Shown here piece by piece: positions 1-9,202 of a DNA stretch of 64,000 nucleotides. Origin of the DNA: Granulicella sp. (lineage in GTDB: Bacteria > Acidobacteriota > Terriglobia > Terriglobales > Acidobacteriaceae). Made by a program: the position numbers and the translations under genes. Below the pieces are notes generated by a model, which saw only the letters and a program-made list of their open reading frames with translations, made no database searches and was not told the origin of the DNA. The stretch spans positions 62,001 to 126,000 of the forward strand of contig JANXYX010000001.1 in NCBI GenBank assembly GCA_025408425.1. The letters are read 5' to 3'. Every line of letters begins with the position of its first letter. Position 1 is the stretch's first letter.

Positions 1-17
1 AGACAAGCACCCCCCAA

Positions 18-995
18 TCAGTAGCCCGCCTCGCCCACCACGTTCTCCAGCGGCTGCCCTGCCAAATAACGCTTTAGCTGCGCCACACCAAACCGATACG
101 CCCGATAGATAAACTCCGGCGTCGATCCCCCCACATGCGGTGTAATCAAACAGTTCGGAGCCGTCCACAACGGATGCCCCGCAGGCAGTGGCTCCGGATC
201 CGTCACATCGACCGCCGCCCGAATCCGGTGCTCCACCAGCGCATTCACCAGTGCATCGGTCACCACCACCGGCCCTCGTGCCGCATTCACCAGCAGCGCA
301 CCCTTCTTCATCAAAGCCATCTCTGCCGCACCAATCAGCCCACGGGTCTCCTCCGTCTGGGGCACAATCGCCACCACAATATCCGCCTCCGGCAGCAACC
401 GGTGCAGATCCCCAATCGCGCTCACCACCGGAGTCTCCCGAGCCGACCGCGCAATCCGCAGCACCTTCACCTCAAAGGGCAGCAAGCGCGCCTCAATCGC
501 AGCACCAATCGACCCATACCCCACAATCAGCACCGTCTTGCCCGCCAGGTCCTCTCCCAGCACTCGATACTGCCCCGCCGCCGCGCCATCTTCTCCCAGA
601 AAGTTATCCGTCGCAGTCGCAAAGCCCTTCCACTCCTGCTTATGCTGCAGGTCGCGATACACCGGCAGCCGCTTCATCACTGCCAGAATCGCCGCCAGCA
701 CCCACTCCGACGCCGAAATATCGTGAATCCCCCGCCCATCGCACAGCACCACATCCTTCGGTATCCACGGCGTAATCCAGTCCACCCCGGCCATCATCGA
801 CTGCACCACCCGCACCCCGCGCAGGTGCCGGAACGTCTCCTCCGCATTCCGCCGCGCAAACGGAAGAATCCAGAAGTCCACATCCAGCCGCTGACCCTCC
901 GCCATCGTGCGCGGAATCCTCACCACCTCAACCCCCGCCGGAAACTCCGCTAACAACTCCGACGAAAGCGCCTCATCCACTCCAACTTTTACCAT
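18..995 (-). CDS. D-2-hydroxyacid dehydrogenase, NAD-dependent (325 aa)
   Basis: This is a cytoplasmic NAD(P)H-dependent oxidoreductase of the D-isomer 2-hydroxyacid dehydrogenase family, interconverting 2-hydroxy and 2-keto acids; the substrate cannot be read from sequence. A Rossmann glycine motif GYGSIG lies near residue 160. The family's catalytic Arg (NAARGP, about 240), Glu (DPEPLP, about 269) and His (TPHVGG, about 289) are all visible, so it should be active. Length is typical. The ATG at 995 is preferred. An upstream in-frame TTG at 1025 would add ten residues and has no better ribosome site. The gene lies at the window edge with its stop at 18-20. Confidence 0.88.
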   Translation of the reverse strand: MVKVGVDEALSSELLAEFPAGVEVVRIPRTMAEGQRLDVDFWILPFARRNAEETFRHLRGVRVVQSMMAGVDWITPWIPKDVVLCDGRGIHDISASEWVLAAILAVMKRLPVYRDLQHKQEWKGFATATDNFLGEDGAAAGQYRVLGEDLAGKTVLIVGYGSIGAAIEARLLPFEVKVLRIARSARETPVVSAIGDLHRLLPEADIVVAIVPQTEETRGLIGAAEMALMKKGALLVNAARGPVVVTDALVNALVEHRIRAAVDVTDPEPLPAGHPLWTAPNCLITPHVGGSTPEFIYRAYRFGVAQLKRYLAGQPLENVVGEAGY

Positions 996-1101
996 CTCAT
1001 CAGTCTGCACCAACTCCCCCACCAAGGTCTACGCAGCCATGGAAGCCGCCTACATCAAACTACCCAGACGCGGGCGGCGTTCCACTCACAGACAGCTACT
1101 C

Positions 1102-1524
1102 TCAAGCGCCCTGAGGCATCGGTCGCTCGTTCAGGATCATCCAGGAAGTACCAAACTTGTCCCGCAGCATGCTGAACCGGAACGCATAAAACGTCTCCTG
1201 CATCGGCATAATGATCTCACCGCCATCGGAGAGCAAGCCATGGATTCTCTCTGCCTCCTCGATGCTGTCGACCGATAGAGACAGATACACACTGCGCATC
1301 GGCTGGAAACGCTCCGGCGGAACATCGCTGCCCAGCAGCGCCGTCTGGCCAAGCATCAAACGGGCGTGTAGAACCGTCTTGTCCCACTCCGGCGAGGTAG
1401 GGGTCACACCCGGCGCCTCGCCGTGCGTCATCAACATCGTGATCTTTCCGCCCAGATGCTGCTCATAGAAACGGAAGGCCTCTGCACAGTTGCCGCCAAA
1501 ATTAAGGTAAGTATGAAGCTTCAT
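1102..1524 (-). CDS. VOC-fold protein, PhnB/glyoxalase-like (140 aa)
   Basis: This small vicinal-oxygen-chelate protein resembles the PhnB-like branch, often annotated as 3-demethylubiquinone methyltransferase-like or glyoxalase/bleomycin resistance protein. The N-terminus reads MKLHTYLNFGGNCAEAF, which is typical of that branch, followed by FYEQHLGG. It is one VOC module of about 140 residues, presumably a homodimer in the cytoplasm. AAAGGA lies about 8 bases before the ATG and supports the start. Members are catalytically diverse, so no substrate is proposed. It is transcribed with the same polarity as the dehydrogenase downstream, but a gap of about 100 bases makes an operon uncertain. Confidence 0.82.
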   Translation of the reverse strand: MKLHTYLNFGGNCAEAFRFYEQHLGGKITMLMTHGEAPGVTPTSPEWDKTVLHARLMLGQTALLGSDVPPERFQPMRSVYLSLSVDSIEEAERIHGLLSDGGEIIMPMQETFYAFRFSMLRDKFGTSWMILNERPMPQGA

Positions 1525-1614
1525 CGTCGTATTCGTCCTTTCGCATTTTAGGTACAGATGGCAAGGGTGGAATCAGGCCCGCTTTGTCGTTACGCATATC
1601 TCCGCCAATACCCA

Positions 1615-4600
1615 CTAGAACGACACCCTCGCACCAAACTGAAACTGCCGCGGATCAGCCGCAGCCGTAGGCGTTCCCGCCGCCGTATAAAGCAGATCCA
1701 CATCAATCGTATTGTTCTTATTAATCAGATTGAACACGTCCGCCGTAAGCTGCAGCGCCACCTCATGCGAGAACGTAAACTCCTTCGCAACCCGAAGATC
1801 CGTAAACACGTTATACGGCTTCGTCCCGGTATTCCGCGCCAGCGACCCATTGAAGTAGCTGCTGCTCAGCCCCGCACCCGCGGGCGCATCCGCATAACAC
1901 GGCAGATTCAGAAACCCCGTAGACGAGTACTTCGAAGCCACCGCAGCCGTCCCGCAACTCGTCGTCGCACTCCCCGACGCGACCGCATTGGGACGATCCG
2001 TCAGCGGATTGAAATCGAAGTTCGTATCCGTCCCCGTCAAAATATTGAACGGCCTCCCCGCTGCAATCTCAAAGATCGGAGCAACCGTAATTCCAGACAG
2101 CGCCACCTCACGCAACGCCGAGCCCGTCCTCCGCCCCGTGTTGTAAACCCCACTGATCACCAGCCGATGCCGCTGATCAAACGTAGAACTACTCCGCTCC
2201 GCATTCGGGTTGAAGTTGTTCTGCGGAGCATCCGCCGTCGAGACCACGTCCGTCGAGTCATCAATCGCATGCGACCACGTGTAGCTCACCAGAAATTCAT
2301 AGCTCGAGCTGAAGCGCTTCTTCAGATTCACCGAGAGAGCGTTGTAGTTCGAAGTCCCCGTCGTCAGGTTAGGCGACATATCGCCAAACGGTACCGGCAC
2401 CCCAACCCCTAGTCCATCCGCAGCCGCTATCTGGCTGGCCAGTGCGACGCACGCTCCCGCCCCCTGGCTTACCAGAAACGGAGCCAGCGCTGCGTTCAGT
2501 CCAGAGCGCCGAAAGAAGTTCAACAGCGGTGGAGCCACATACGGCCCTGTCGGCCCAACCCCGCAAGGTATCGTCCCACTCGCGGTCGCAACCGTCAGCG
2601 GGTTCGATGTGGGGCTGGCCACCGCAGACTGTGGCGTGCCCGGCAGTACCGAAGCCGTCCCCGCATTCACCGCCGCATTCGCATTGCGCCAGTTCGCCAC
2701 CACCAGCGCCGGATTCACCGGATTCACATTCACCGGACGATTCAAGTGACGCCCGCCCGTCGAGTTGTACGCGATGTTCAGCGAGAGATCATGGCCCAGG
2801 TCTTGCTCCATCCCAAACGATATCTGCTGCACATACGGCGTGTGAAAATTCAGGTCCGCAGGCAGCCCGCTGGGCAAAATCGCCAGCGGAAATCCCGAGC
2901 CGAGGTAAGCCTGATTTACAAACAACGACGCCGAGTTATTCGGATCGAACCGCTGTTGCCCCGGCAGATAATTCAAGCTCGCAACCGGCAGGCAGTTCGC
3001 ATTCGAAAGCGACCCCTGAAACGTATTCGTCGCATTCAGATTCAGCGGGCTGAACGTACTCGCCGCCGTGCACGGCGACCCACCCGCCAGGATGACCAGC
3101 GGCACCGAAGTCGAGTTGAAGATGACCGACTGCGACTCCAGGTTCCCCGGCGCGCGGTCGTAGAACAGACCGTAGTTCGCCCGTACCACCGTCTTGCCAT
3201 CGCTGCGAATATCCCACGCCGCTCCTACGCGCGGCGCAATATTTGCGGCCTGCAACCGGATACCCTGCCGAATCCCATACGCCCGTTCCGCCGCATAGGT
3301 ATTGGCGTTCAGCGCGCCCTGCGTCGGGAAAGCCTCCACGTCATACCGCACACCATAGTTCAGCGTGACGTTGTGGATGTGCCAGCTATCCTGCAGAAAC
3401 GCCCCCAGCGTCTTCAGGTTGTACTTGTACTTCGTCAAGCCAATGCCCTGTGCAAACGACTGCGGCAGTCCCAGCCCATACGCCTGAATCGGCGAGAAGC
3501 CCGGCAACCCCGCCAGCAGCGGCGACACGTCCGTCGCATTCAACGCCGCAAACGTATAGTCGCCGCCACCATACAACTGCCCCTGCTTCAGATTGATCGG
3601 AATATAGCGAAGGTCCACACCAGTCTTGAAGTTGTGGTTGCCCACCGTATACGTAAAGTTGTCCTGCAACTGCGACTGGTCTTCAATCCGGTCCACCACC
3701 GAGAACGGCGTCTTGCCGAAGTACGCGAAGCCCGGAATATTCACTGCGACCCCACTCCCACCCGCCGATTTGCTCGGCGAAAAGTTGATCGGATGCCGCG
3801 CATACTGCACCCGCAACTCGTTCACCTTGTTGTTGCCCAGCAGCAGCGTATGCTGCCCCGCAATCGCGAAGTCATGGAACGACTGTGTCGCCGTGCGCGA
3901 GAAAGAATTCTCGCCCAGATTCTGGTTTGCTGCACTCTCCTGAATCCCGCTGATAAAGCTCGGGCTCACGCTGCCACGCAGCATCAACTGCTGATTGTTT
4001 GTCAGCTTGTGGTCCAGTCGCAGCGAGTACACCTCCGTCTTCTCCGAAATTGGGAAATTACCCACCAGGCTCGTTAGCGGCGTAAACGAAGTCGGCGTCA
4101 CCTGCCCCGAAGTGACAAAGCGGTTCGCACCGATCGTCGGCTGTAGAAACGCAGGGTTCAGCCCCGTCGTCGCCAGTGACGAACTCGACCCCACCAAGGC
4201 AATATACTTCTGGATGCCAGGCGTCGCCGATGGCACTGCCGGATTGGTCAGAAATGCCTTCTGCGCCGCTGTCCCCTGCACCGTCAGCACACCAGCAGGT
4301 GCGCCGTAGAAGCGGCTCACGTCAATACTCGTCAGTCCAAAATTATCCTTCCCGATCACCGAGAAGCCCGTCTCCTGCCGTCGCGTAATCTCCGTCGAAA
4401 AGAAGTAAAACGTCTTGTCCGCCACAATCGCGCCGCCCACCGTAAACCCCGCCTGCACCCGCGTATACGCTGGCTGGTTCACCGTGCTGAACGGATTCGT
4501 CGCCTGCAGATAGCGATTGCGCAGAAATCCGAATGCCGACGCGTGTGTCGAATTTGTTCCTGATTTAGTCACAATATTTACTACGCCGCCCGACGCGCGC

Positions 4601-5310
4601 CCATACTCCGCCGCAAAGCCGTTTGTGATGATCTGGAACTCCTGCACCGCATCCTGTGACACTGTCGCCCGCGTGCCGCCAGAGACGTAATCCCCCGCAT
4701 CCGCCCCGTCCACGTTAATCGAGTTCGACCTCGCCCGCACTCCACCAAAGTTCAGCCCCGACGTTGGAATCGCCCCCACGCTTGGCGCAGCATCTCGCGC
4801 AATCTGCGAGTTCGTCAGCGTGAAGTTGATGTAGTTCCGCCCATTCGTCGGCAGGTTCGCAATCCGCAACTGGTCCACTGTCGTGGACTGCGAACTCCGC
4901 TGCGTCTCAATGATGTCCGCCCCCGCGTTGACGTTCACCGTGTCACTCCCAGAGATCGCCAACCCCAGCGGTAACTCCGCTTGCTGTCCAATCGTCAGCG
5001 TGACATTCTGCTCAATCAACTTCGCAAAGCCCGGTGAACTGACAGTCACCGTATACGTCCCCGGAGGCAGCAACAGCACCTGGTAGTTGCCCTGCCCGTC
5101 GCTCACCGTAGACCGCGAATATCCCTTCGAAGCATCCGTAACCGTAATCGCCGCATTCGGCACCACCGCCCCCTGCGGATCCCGTACTACCCCGTTCAAC
5201 TGTGCAGTGGAGATGTTCTGCGCCTGTAATTCAGAGGAGGAGATACACGGCGCGACCAGCAGGATGGACGAGAAAGATAGAAGCAGCAACCGTACGGTAC
5301 GAGTAAGCAT
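1615..5310 (-). CDS. TonB-dependent receptor, Oar-like, with carboxypeptidase-regulatory-like domain (1231 aa)
   Basis: This is an outer-membrane receptor of the large acidobacterial Oar type. From the ATG at 5310 there is a signal peptide (TRTVRLLLLSFSSILL), then a Cna-B/carboxypeptidase-regulatory-like beta-sandwich (GVVRDPQGAVVPNAAITVTD). A plug domain with NLPTNGRNYINF and the family motif FAAEYGRASGGVVNIVTKSG follows, then a long beta-barrel ending FQFGARVSF with the C-terminal aromatic expected for BAM insertion. An in-frame upstream start at 5364 would put 18 residues before the signal peptide and is less likely. The ligand is unknown; such proteins are thought to import oligosaccharides or other large nutrients. 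A TetR-type palindrome sits inside its putative promoter and is shared with the receptor at 40581. Confidence 0.9.
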   Translation of the reverse strand: MLTRTVRLLLLSFSSILLVAPCISSSELQAQNISTAQLNGVVRDPQGAVVPNAAITVTDASKGYSRSTVSDGQGNYQVLLLPPGTYTVTVSSPGFAKLIEQNVTLTIGQQAELPLGLAISGSDTVNVNAGADIIETQRSSQSTTVDQLRIANLPTNGRNYINFTLTNSQIARDAAPSVGAIPTSGLNFGGVRARSNSINVDGADAGDYVSGGTRATVSQDAVQEFQIITNGFAAEYGRASGGVVNIVTKSGTNSTHASAFGFLRNRYLQATNPFSTVNQPAYTRVQAGFTVGGAIVADKTFYFFSTEITRRQETGFSVIGKDNFGLTSIDVSRFYGAPAGVLTVQGTAAQKAFLTNPAVPSATPGIQKYIALVGSSSSLATTGLNPAFLQPTIGANRFVTSGQVTPTSFTPLTSLVGNFPISEKTEVYSLRLDHKLTNNQQLMLRGSVSPSFISGIQESAANQNLGENSFSRTATQSFHDFAIAGQHTLLLGNNKVNELRVQYARHPINFSPSKSAGGSGVAVNIPGFAYFGKTPFSVVDRIEDQSQLQDNFTYTVGNHNFKTGVDLRYIPINLKQGQLYGGGDYTFAALNATDVSPLLAGLPGFSPIQAYGLGLPQSFAQGIGLTKYKYNLKTLGAFLQDSWHIHNVTLNYGVRYDVEAFPTQGALNANTYAAERAYGIRQGIRLQAANIAPRVGAAWDIRSDGKTVVRANYGLFYDRAPGNLESQSVIFNSTSVPLVILAGGSPCTAASTFSPLNLNATNTFQGSLSNANCLPVASLNYLPGQQRFDPNNSASLFVNQAYLGSGFPLAILPSGLPADLNFHTPYVQQISFGMEQDLGHDLSLNIAYNSTGGRHLNRPVNVNPVNPALVVANWRNANAAVNAGTASVLPGTPQSAVASPTSNPLTVATASGTIPCGVGPTGPYVAPPLLNFFRRSGLNAALAPFLVSQGAGACVALASQIAAADGLGVGVPVPFGDMSPNLTTGTSNYNALSVNLKKRFSSSYEFLVSYTWSHAIDDSTDVVSTADAPQNNFNPNAERSSSTFDQRHRLVISGVYNTGRRTGSALREVALSGITVAPIFEIAAGRPFNILTGTDTNFDFNPLTDRPNAVASGSATTSCGTAAVASKYSSTGFLNLPCYADAPAGAGLSSSYFNGSLARNTGTKPYNVFTDLRVAKEFTFSHEVALQLTADVFNLINKNNTIDVDLLYTAAGTPTAAADPRQFQFGARVSF

Positions 5311-5385
5311 GGCTAATGCTCCCTGGCCAGCGGAACGGAGCGCGAACACTACAAAACGCGCCATACAGTATTCCGGCGACGCGAT

Positions 5386-5415
5386 GTTCTACATGAATGA
5401 GCATTCATTTTGCAA
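5386..5415 (-). promoter_or_regulatory. Promoter of the 1615-5310 receptor with an embedded TetR-type palindrome
   Basis: On the minus strand TTGCAA (5410-5415) and TAGAAC (5386-5391) are spaced by 18 bases and fit a sigma-70-type -35/-10 pair. The spacer holds a 16-bp operator at 5393-5408 with arms ATGAATG and CATTCAT around a central AG. The layout matches the promoter region of the receptor ending at 40581. TetR-family repressors commonly bind TGAATG-type palindromes, so repression by steric block is inferred. No TetR gene lies in this window. Confidence 0.55.
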
Positions 5416-5518
5416 GTACTATAGCCAACGGCCACTAACTTCAATGCATTCGTGCCCTTATGTCTATTGGGTTACACAGCACCGCAGACACCGCACCCTC
5501 CCTCGCAACGCCGATCCT

Positions 5519-6232
5519 CTAGCCCTGCTTCACCGTCTTCGCACCCGTCGGACACAACCCCAGCAGCGGGCATTGCGCACACTTCGGCTCGTTGAACGTG
5601 CAGTCCGTCTGGCCCAACTGCTTGATCAGCGTGTGGTGCTCATCCAGCATCTCGGCGCTCCACTCCGCCGGCACCAGCCGCATCAGCCGCTCTTCCGTCA
5701 TTGCTGCATCCGCACGCGGAGTCAGCCCCAGCCGCTGCGTCACGCGCAGATGGTGCGCATCCACGCACAACGCCCGCCGCCGCAGCGTGCTGAAGTTCAC
5801 CACCGCCGCACTTACCTGCGGCCCTGCCCCCGGAAACTGCTCCAGCCAGCTCCGAATCTTGTCCGTCCGGTACCCTGCCAGAAAATCCAGCGTCAGCGTC
5901 CCGTACCGCTGCGTAATCAGTAGCAGCGAAGCCTTCAGGTTCTGTGCCTTCTGGTCTGCAAACGTCACCGCTTCAATCGCCCGCTCGATCTCTGCCACCG
6001 GCGCATCCCGCAGCGTCTCCCAGCTTCCGAACCGCACCCGCAGTTCACGCAGCACCTGGTCCGTCACCTCCGTCTTCGTCCGCGAAGCCAGCAGCGAGTA
6101 AATAAACTGCGTCAACGGGTCTCGAACCTCCCGCGCAGCAGGCTGGCCAAAGTGCTCCAGCAGCAACTGGTGGATACGCGGAAGCCGGTCATCCACGGGA
6201 CGTTGCGTTGCGCCAAAAAGTGATTCGTTCAT
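5519..6232 (-). CDS. Endonuclease III-like HhH-GPD DNA glycosylase (237 aa), catalytic Lys replaced
   Basis: This is a base-excision-repair glycosylase of the Nth family. The helix-hairpin-helix FPGAGPQVSA is at about residues 133-142. The catalytic aspartate is present (VDAHHLRV, Asp about 158). A C-terminal [4Fe-4S] loop has the spacing C-x6-C-x2-C-x5-C (about 211, 218, 221, 227). Aligned by eye to E. coli Nth (LPGVGRKTA), the nucleophilic Lys position holds Gln, so beta-lyase activity may be absent and the enzyme could be a monofunctional glycosylase. The ATG at 6232 is chosen; a TTG at 6250 is the alternative. It lies about 40 bases downstream of the isoaspartyl peptidase gene, probably in one transcript. 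Confidence 0.87.
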   Translation of the reverse strand: MNESLFGATQRPVDDRLPRIHQLLLEHFGQPAAREVRDPLTQFIYSLLASRTKTEVTDQVLRELRVRFGSWETLRDAPVAEIERAIEAVTFADQKAQNLKASLLLITQRYGTLTLDFLAGYRTDKIRSWLEQFPGAGPQVSAAVVNFSTLRRRALCVDAHHLRVTQRLGLTPRADAAMTEERLMRLVPAEWSAEMLDEHHTLIKQLGQTDCTFNEPKCAQCPLLGLCPTGAKTVKQG

Positions 6233-6274
6233 GCCGTCGAGATCGTTCAATCCTTCGCTCTAGTCATTCATCCT

Positions 6275-7204
6275 TCAGCTCTGCTCGTTCCGCGTCACGC
6301 CCAGCCGCGGGCCCGCTGTCGTCTGCACCCCCCACGCCATCCGCGGAGTATTGTGCGCCATTCCAAACCGTCCATCCGGCCCCAGCAGAATAATCCCGCC
6401 ATGCCCACCCAGCCGCGCAAACAAATAGTCAATCGCCGCCTGAGCCGCATCCTGCGGAGAATCGCCCGCAGCCACGCGGTCCACCGCCCACTTGCCCAGC
6501 ACCAGCTTCATAATCGGCTCACCCCAGCCCGTCAGCGAAACCGCAGCCGACAGATTGTCCGCATAGCACCCACACCCAATCAGCGAAGAGTCCCCCACCC
6601 GTCCCGGAGCCTTGTTCAGCGTTCCGCCCGTACTTGTCCCCGCCGCAATATTGCCATGAACGTCCAGCGCCACCGCGCCAACCGTATCGTGAGAGTCCAG
6701 ATTCCCAGAGAACGTCTCATCCGGAAGCCCCGCAAGCTCCGCCGCCTGCGCCTTGTACAGCCGCTCCTGCTCCCGCGGAATCACCAGTTCCATGTTGTCG
6801 CACAGTGCCATCCCATGCTGACGCGCAAATCGTTCCGCCCCCGTGCCCACAAAGTAGACATGCGGGCTATGGTCCAGCACCAGCCGTGCAGCATGAATCG
6901 GATTCCGCAACCGCTCCACGCACGCCACACCGCCCGTCCGAAGATTGCTGCCATCCATCAGCAGCGCGTCCATCTGCACCCTGCCATCCTGCGTTAAAAA
7001 CGAGCCGCGCCCTGCGTCGAAGATCTCGTCATCTTCCATGACTGCCACCGCGGCCTCTACAGCATCCACGGCCGTCGCACCCCGTTCCAGCAGCGCATAC
7101 CCTGCCGCCAGCGCATTCGCGATTCCCATCTCATGCGCGACAATCGCATCGTCGGGCATTGCCCAGGCGCCACCGTGAATAATAAGTGTAGGTTGCGGAT
7201 TCAT
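6275..7204 (-). CDS. Isoaspartyl peptidase / plant-type L-asparaginase (309 aa)
   Basis: This Ntn-hydrolase cleaves isoaspartyl dipeptides and asparagine. It is made as a proenzyme that self-cleaves before the nucleophilic threonine, visible here as Thr about 174 in HDTVGAVA. The N-terminus (LIIHGGAW) and the substrate loop GTSTGGTLNKAPGRVGDS are characteristic. There is no export signal, so it is cytoplasmic. The length is normal for the family (about 300-320). Possible roles are recycling of isoaspartyl peptides from protein turnover or use of asparagine as a nitrogen source. The endonuclease III gene follows closely on the same strand. Confidence 0.93.
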   Translation of the reverse strand: MNPQPTLIIHGGAWAMPDDAIVAHEMGIANALAAGYALLERGATAVDAVEAAVAVMEDDEIFDAGRGSFLTQDGRVQMDALLMDGSNLRTGGVACVERLRNPIHAARLVLDHSPHVYFVGTGAERFARQHGMALCDNMELVIPREQERLYKAQAAELAGLPDETFSGNLDSHDTVGAVALDVHGNIAAGTSTGGTLNKAPGRVGDSSLIGCGCYADNLSAAVSLTGWGEPIMKLVLGKWAVDRVAAGDSPQDAAQAAIDYLFARLGGHGGIILLGPDGRFGMAHNTPRMAWGVQTTAGPRLGVTRNEQS

Positions 7205-7259
7205 ACTGCTATCAATTGTACGGAGCCGTGAGCATTCCAGCTTTACGCCGCCCAGCCAA

Positions 7260-8405
7260 TCACCACAAACGCCATGCCTCAGGCTCGCGCGCCAGCGTAG
7301 CCATCAGGAAGTTCGGATCCTCTCCAGCCTCCGGCATGAACCGCCGCACCAGCGAAGCCGGCGCCGGATACCGCAGCACCGACACATCCACAAACCTGTC
7401 CGGAACCATCGAGTTCCGAATCGAATGGGACGTGCCCGCCACAAAGTAAATCCGCTTCCCCCCGCGCGCCACCTCATGTTCAATCAGGTGCGACCGCATC
7501 AGCGTACTCAGCGAATACGACGGCAGGTCCGCACGATTCATCTGCCACTCGATAACCGTACTGGCACCATTCGTCCGGCCGCCAATCAGACTCAGCCAAT
7601 CCCCATTCGCGGCCTTCAATCCAATAAACAGAGATCCCTCGACAAACATCTTCGCCGCGTCGTAACGCCATCCCGCCACTTCATCCGATACCGGATACGC
7701 GCAGATCCGATTCATCTCCACGAACTCATTCTTCGTCAGCTCAGGATGATCGATCTGCAGGTAGCCAAGATTTGCCTCGGCACGCCGCCGATACTGCCTC
7801 AGGTTGCGTCGCGTATGCTTGCCCAGGTTCGCCAGCGTCTCGTCCACCGTGGCTTCAATCGGCAGATAACCCGTCATGTCGCGAGTCTCTGCCAACCACC
7901 GAAACCTGCGCCTCGCACCCGACTCCACCCCTGCCGTATCCAGCGGAGCGACTCCATCCTCGTACGTCAGTTGCACCATCAGCGCATGCCGCTTCATCAG
8001 CGCAGCCGCAGCCATAAAAGCAATCCGCGGTCGCAGAGCCAGCGGAGCGATCACCGTTCGGTCGCCCCCGTGATAGTCCGCGACAAAAACCTTGCAGCCC
8101 ACGTCCTGAAACTGGTACTCGTACAGCAGAACGGCTCCATCCACCTCATCCGCACTACCTGGCATCCGCCCCTCCGCACTGCCTCCCAGCAGGATCAGAG
8201 TCGGCCGCTTCCCCACAAACCCCGGCCTCGCCAGCAGATACTCCAGATGGTCCATCGCCCCAGCCTGACCACAACGCGCGCTCAACTCAGCCAGCAGCGG
8301 ACGCAGATTCAGTATCGAATCGCGGCCCGCAACGATATGAGTCTGCAGCGACATCGTGACATTGGATGTTTCGATCAGGGCTTGAATTGGCGCGAATCCG
8401 CTCAT
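7260..8405 (-). CDS. GNAT-like acyltransferase (381 aa)
   Basis: This is a putative N-acyltransferase of the long, two-lobe GNAT type (BioF2-like/FemAB-like). The central part (EATVDETLANLGKHTRRNLR, then RNLRQYRRRAEANLG) resembles the basic linker of that group. The C-terminal half has SLIGGRTNGASTVIEWQMN followed by a helix, as in an acetyl-CoA-binding fold. No specific substrate can be assigned. A later in-frame ATG at 8354 is an alternative start, and neither has a good ribosome site. It is transcribed toward the isoaspartyl peptidase gene with a short gap. Confidence 0.55.
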   Translation of the reverse strand: MSGFAPIQALIETSNVTMSLQTHIVAGRDSILNLRPLLAELSARCGQAGAMDHLEYLLARPGFVGKRPTLILLGGSAEGRMPGSADEVDGAVLLYEYQFQDVGCKVFVADYHGGDRTVIAPLALRPRIAFMAAAALMKRHALMVQLTYEDGVAPLDTAGVESGARRRFRWLAETRDMTGYLPIEATVDETLANLGKHTRRNLRQYRRRAEANLGYLQIDHPELTKNEFVEMNRICAYPVSDEVAGWRYDAAKMFVEGSLFIGLKAANGDWLSLIGGRTNGASTVIEWQMNRADLPSYSLSTLMRSHLIEHEVARGGKRIYFVAGTSHSIRNSMVPDRFVDVSVLRYPAPASLVRRFMPEAGEDPNFLMATLAREPEAWRLW

Positions 8406-8562
8406 AGCATCAGGTCGTCAAATCTCTTCAATCTCGCTGTAAAGTAACCAAAACGATGACTTAGCCCGATCCTACACGCTCACTTCGAGGGTTCGCCTGC
8501 AACTTTAGTCGAGCGCGCCCACCAACAATTCCCATAGCGCGAATCAGTGAACCACTGTCCTA

Positions 8563-9192
8563 CTACTGCGCCAGCAGCTTACGCCGCTCCGTCTCGTTGT
8601 ACGTATACCGAATCCGGTGGATCACCGTCACCGTCGAGAAGAACGCCAGCACCCACAGCGCCGGGGCCATCACGTTCCACCGATTGCATAGCGCTCCCAG
8701 AATCACGCACACAATCCGCTCTGGCCGCTCCATGAACCCCACCTTGCAAGTCCCGATCAGCGCCTCAGCCCGCGCCCGCGTGTAGCTCACCATCACGCAC
8801 GCCGTCATCACAAACGCCACCAGCCCCACATAGAACAGCCGGTTCCCCCGCGCGTAATACACCAGCAACCCAAAAAAGATCGCCACATCCGAGTAGCGGT
8901 CCATCACCGAATCAAAAAAAGCCCCAAACACTGAAACCTGGTTCGTCAGCCGCGCCACCCGGCCATCCACCATGTCGAACACACCGGCGCCAATAATAAT
9001 CAGCCCCGCATACAGGAACATCCGGTTTGCATTACTACCCCGCGCAAACCCAAAAAACAGCGCAGCAATAATATTGATCACCAACCCGATAAACGTCAGT
9101 GCGTTCGGTGAGATACGAGTCAGCGCAAGACCGTTGACGATCTTCTGCAACAACCACCCGCTACCCTTCCCGAATGCGCTTGTCCAGGTCAC
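8563..9192 (-). CDS. CDP-alcohol phosphatidyltransferase (209 aa)
   Basis: This integral membrane enzyme transfers a phosphatidyl group from a CDP-alcohol or CDP-diacylglycerol to an alcohol in phospholipid synthesis. The family signature D-x2-D-G-x2-A-R-x8-G-x3-D-x3-D is complete, with aspartates at about 73, 76, 94 and 98. Several hydrophobic helices surround it. The start is a GTG with AAGGGA about 7 bases upstream. It begins ten bases after the greA stop, so greA and this gene are probably cotranscribed. Whether it makes phosphatidylglycerophosphate, phosphatidylinositol phosphate or another lipid cannot be decided here. Confidence 0.9.
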   Translation of the reverse strand: MTWTSAFGKGSGWLLQKIVNGLALTRISPNALTFIGLVINIIAALFFGFARGSNANRMFLYAGLIIIGAGVFDMVDGRVARLTNQVSVFGAFFDSVMDRYSDVAIFFGLLVYYARGNRLFYVGLVAFVMTACVMVSYTRARAEALIGTCKVGFMERPERIVCVILGALCNRWNVMAPALWVLAFFSTVTVIHRIRYTYNETERRKLLAQ

Positions 9193-9202
9193 TACTCGTC
9201 CC

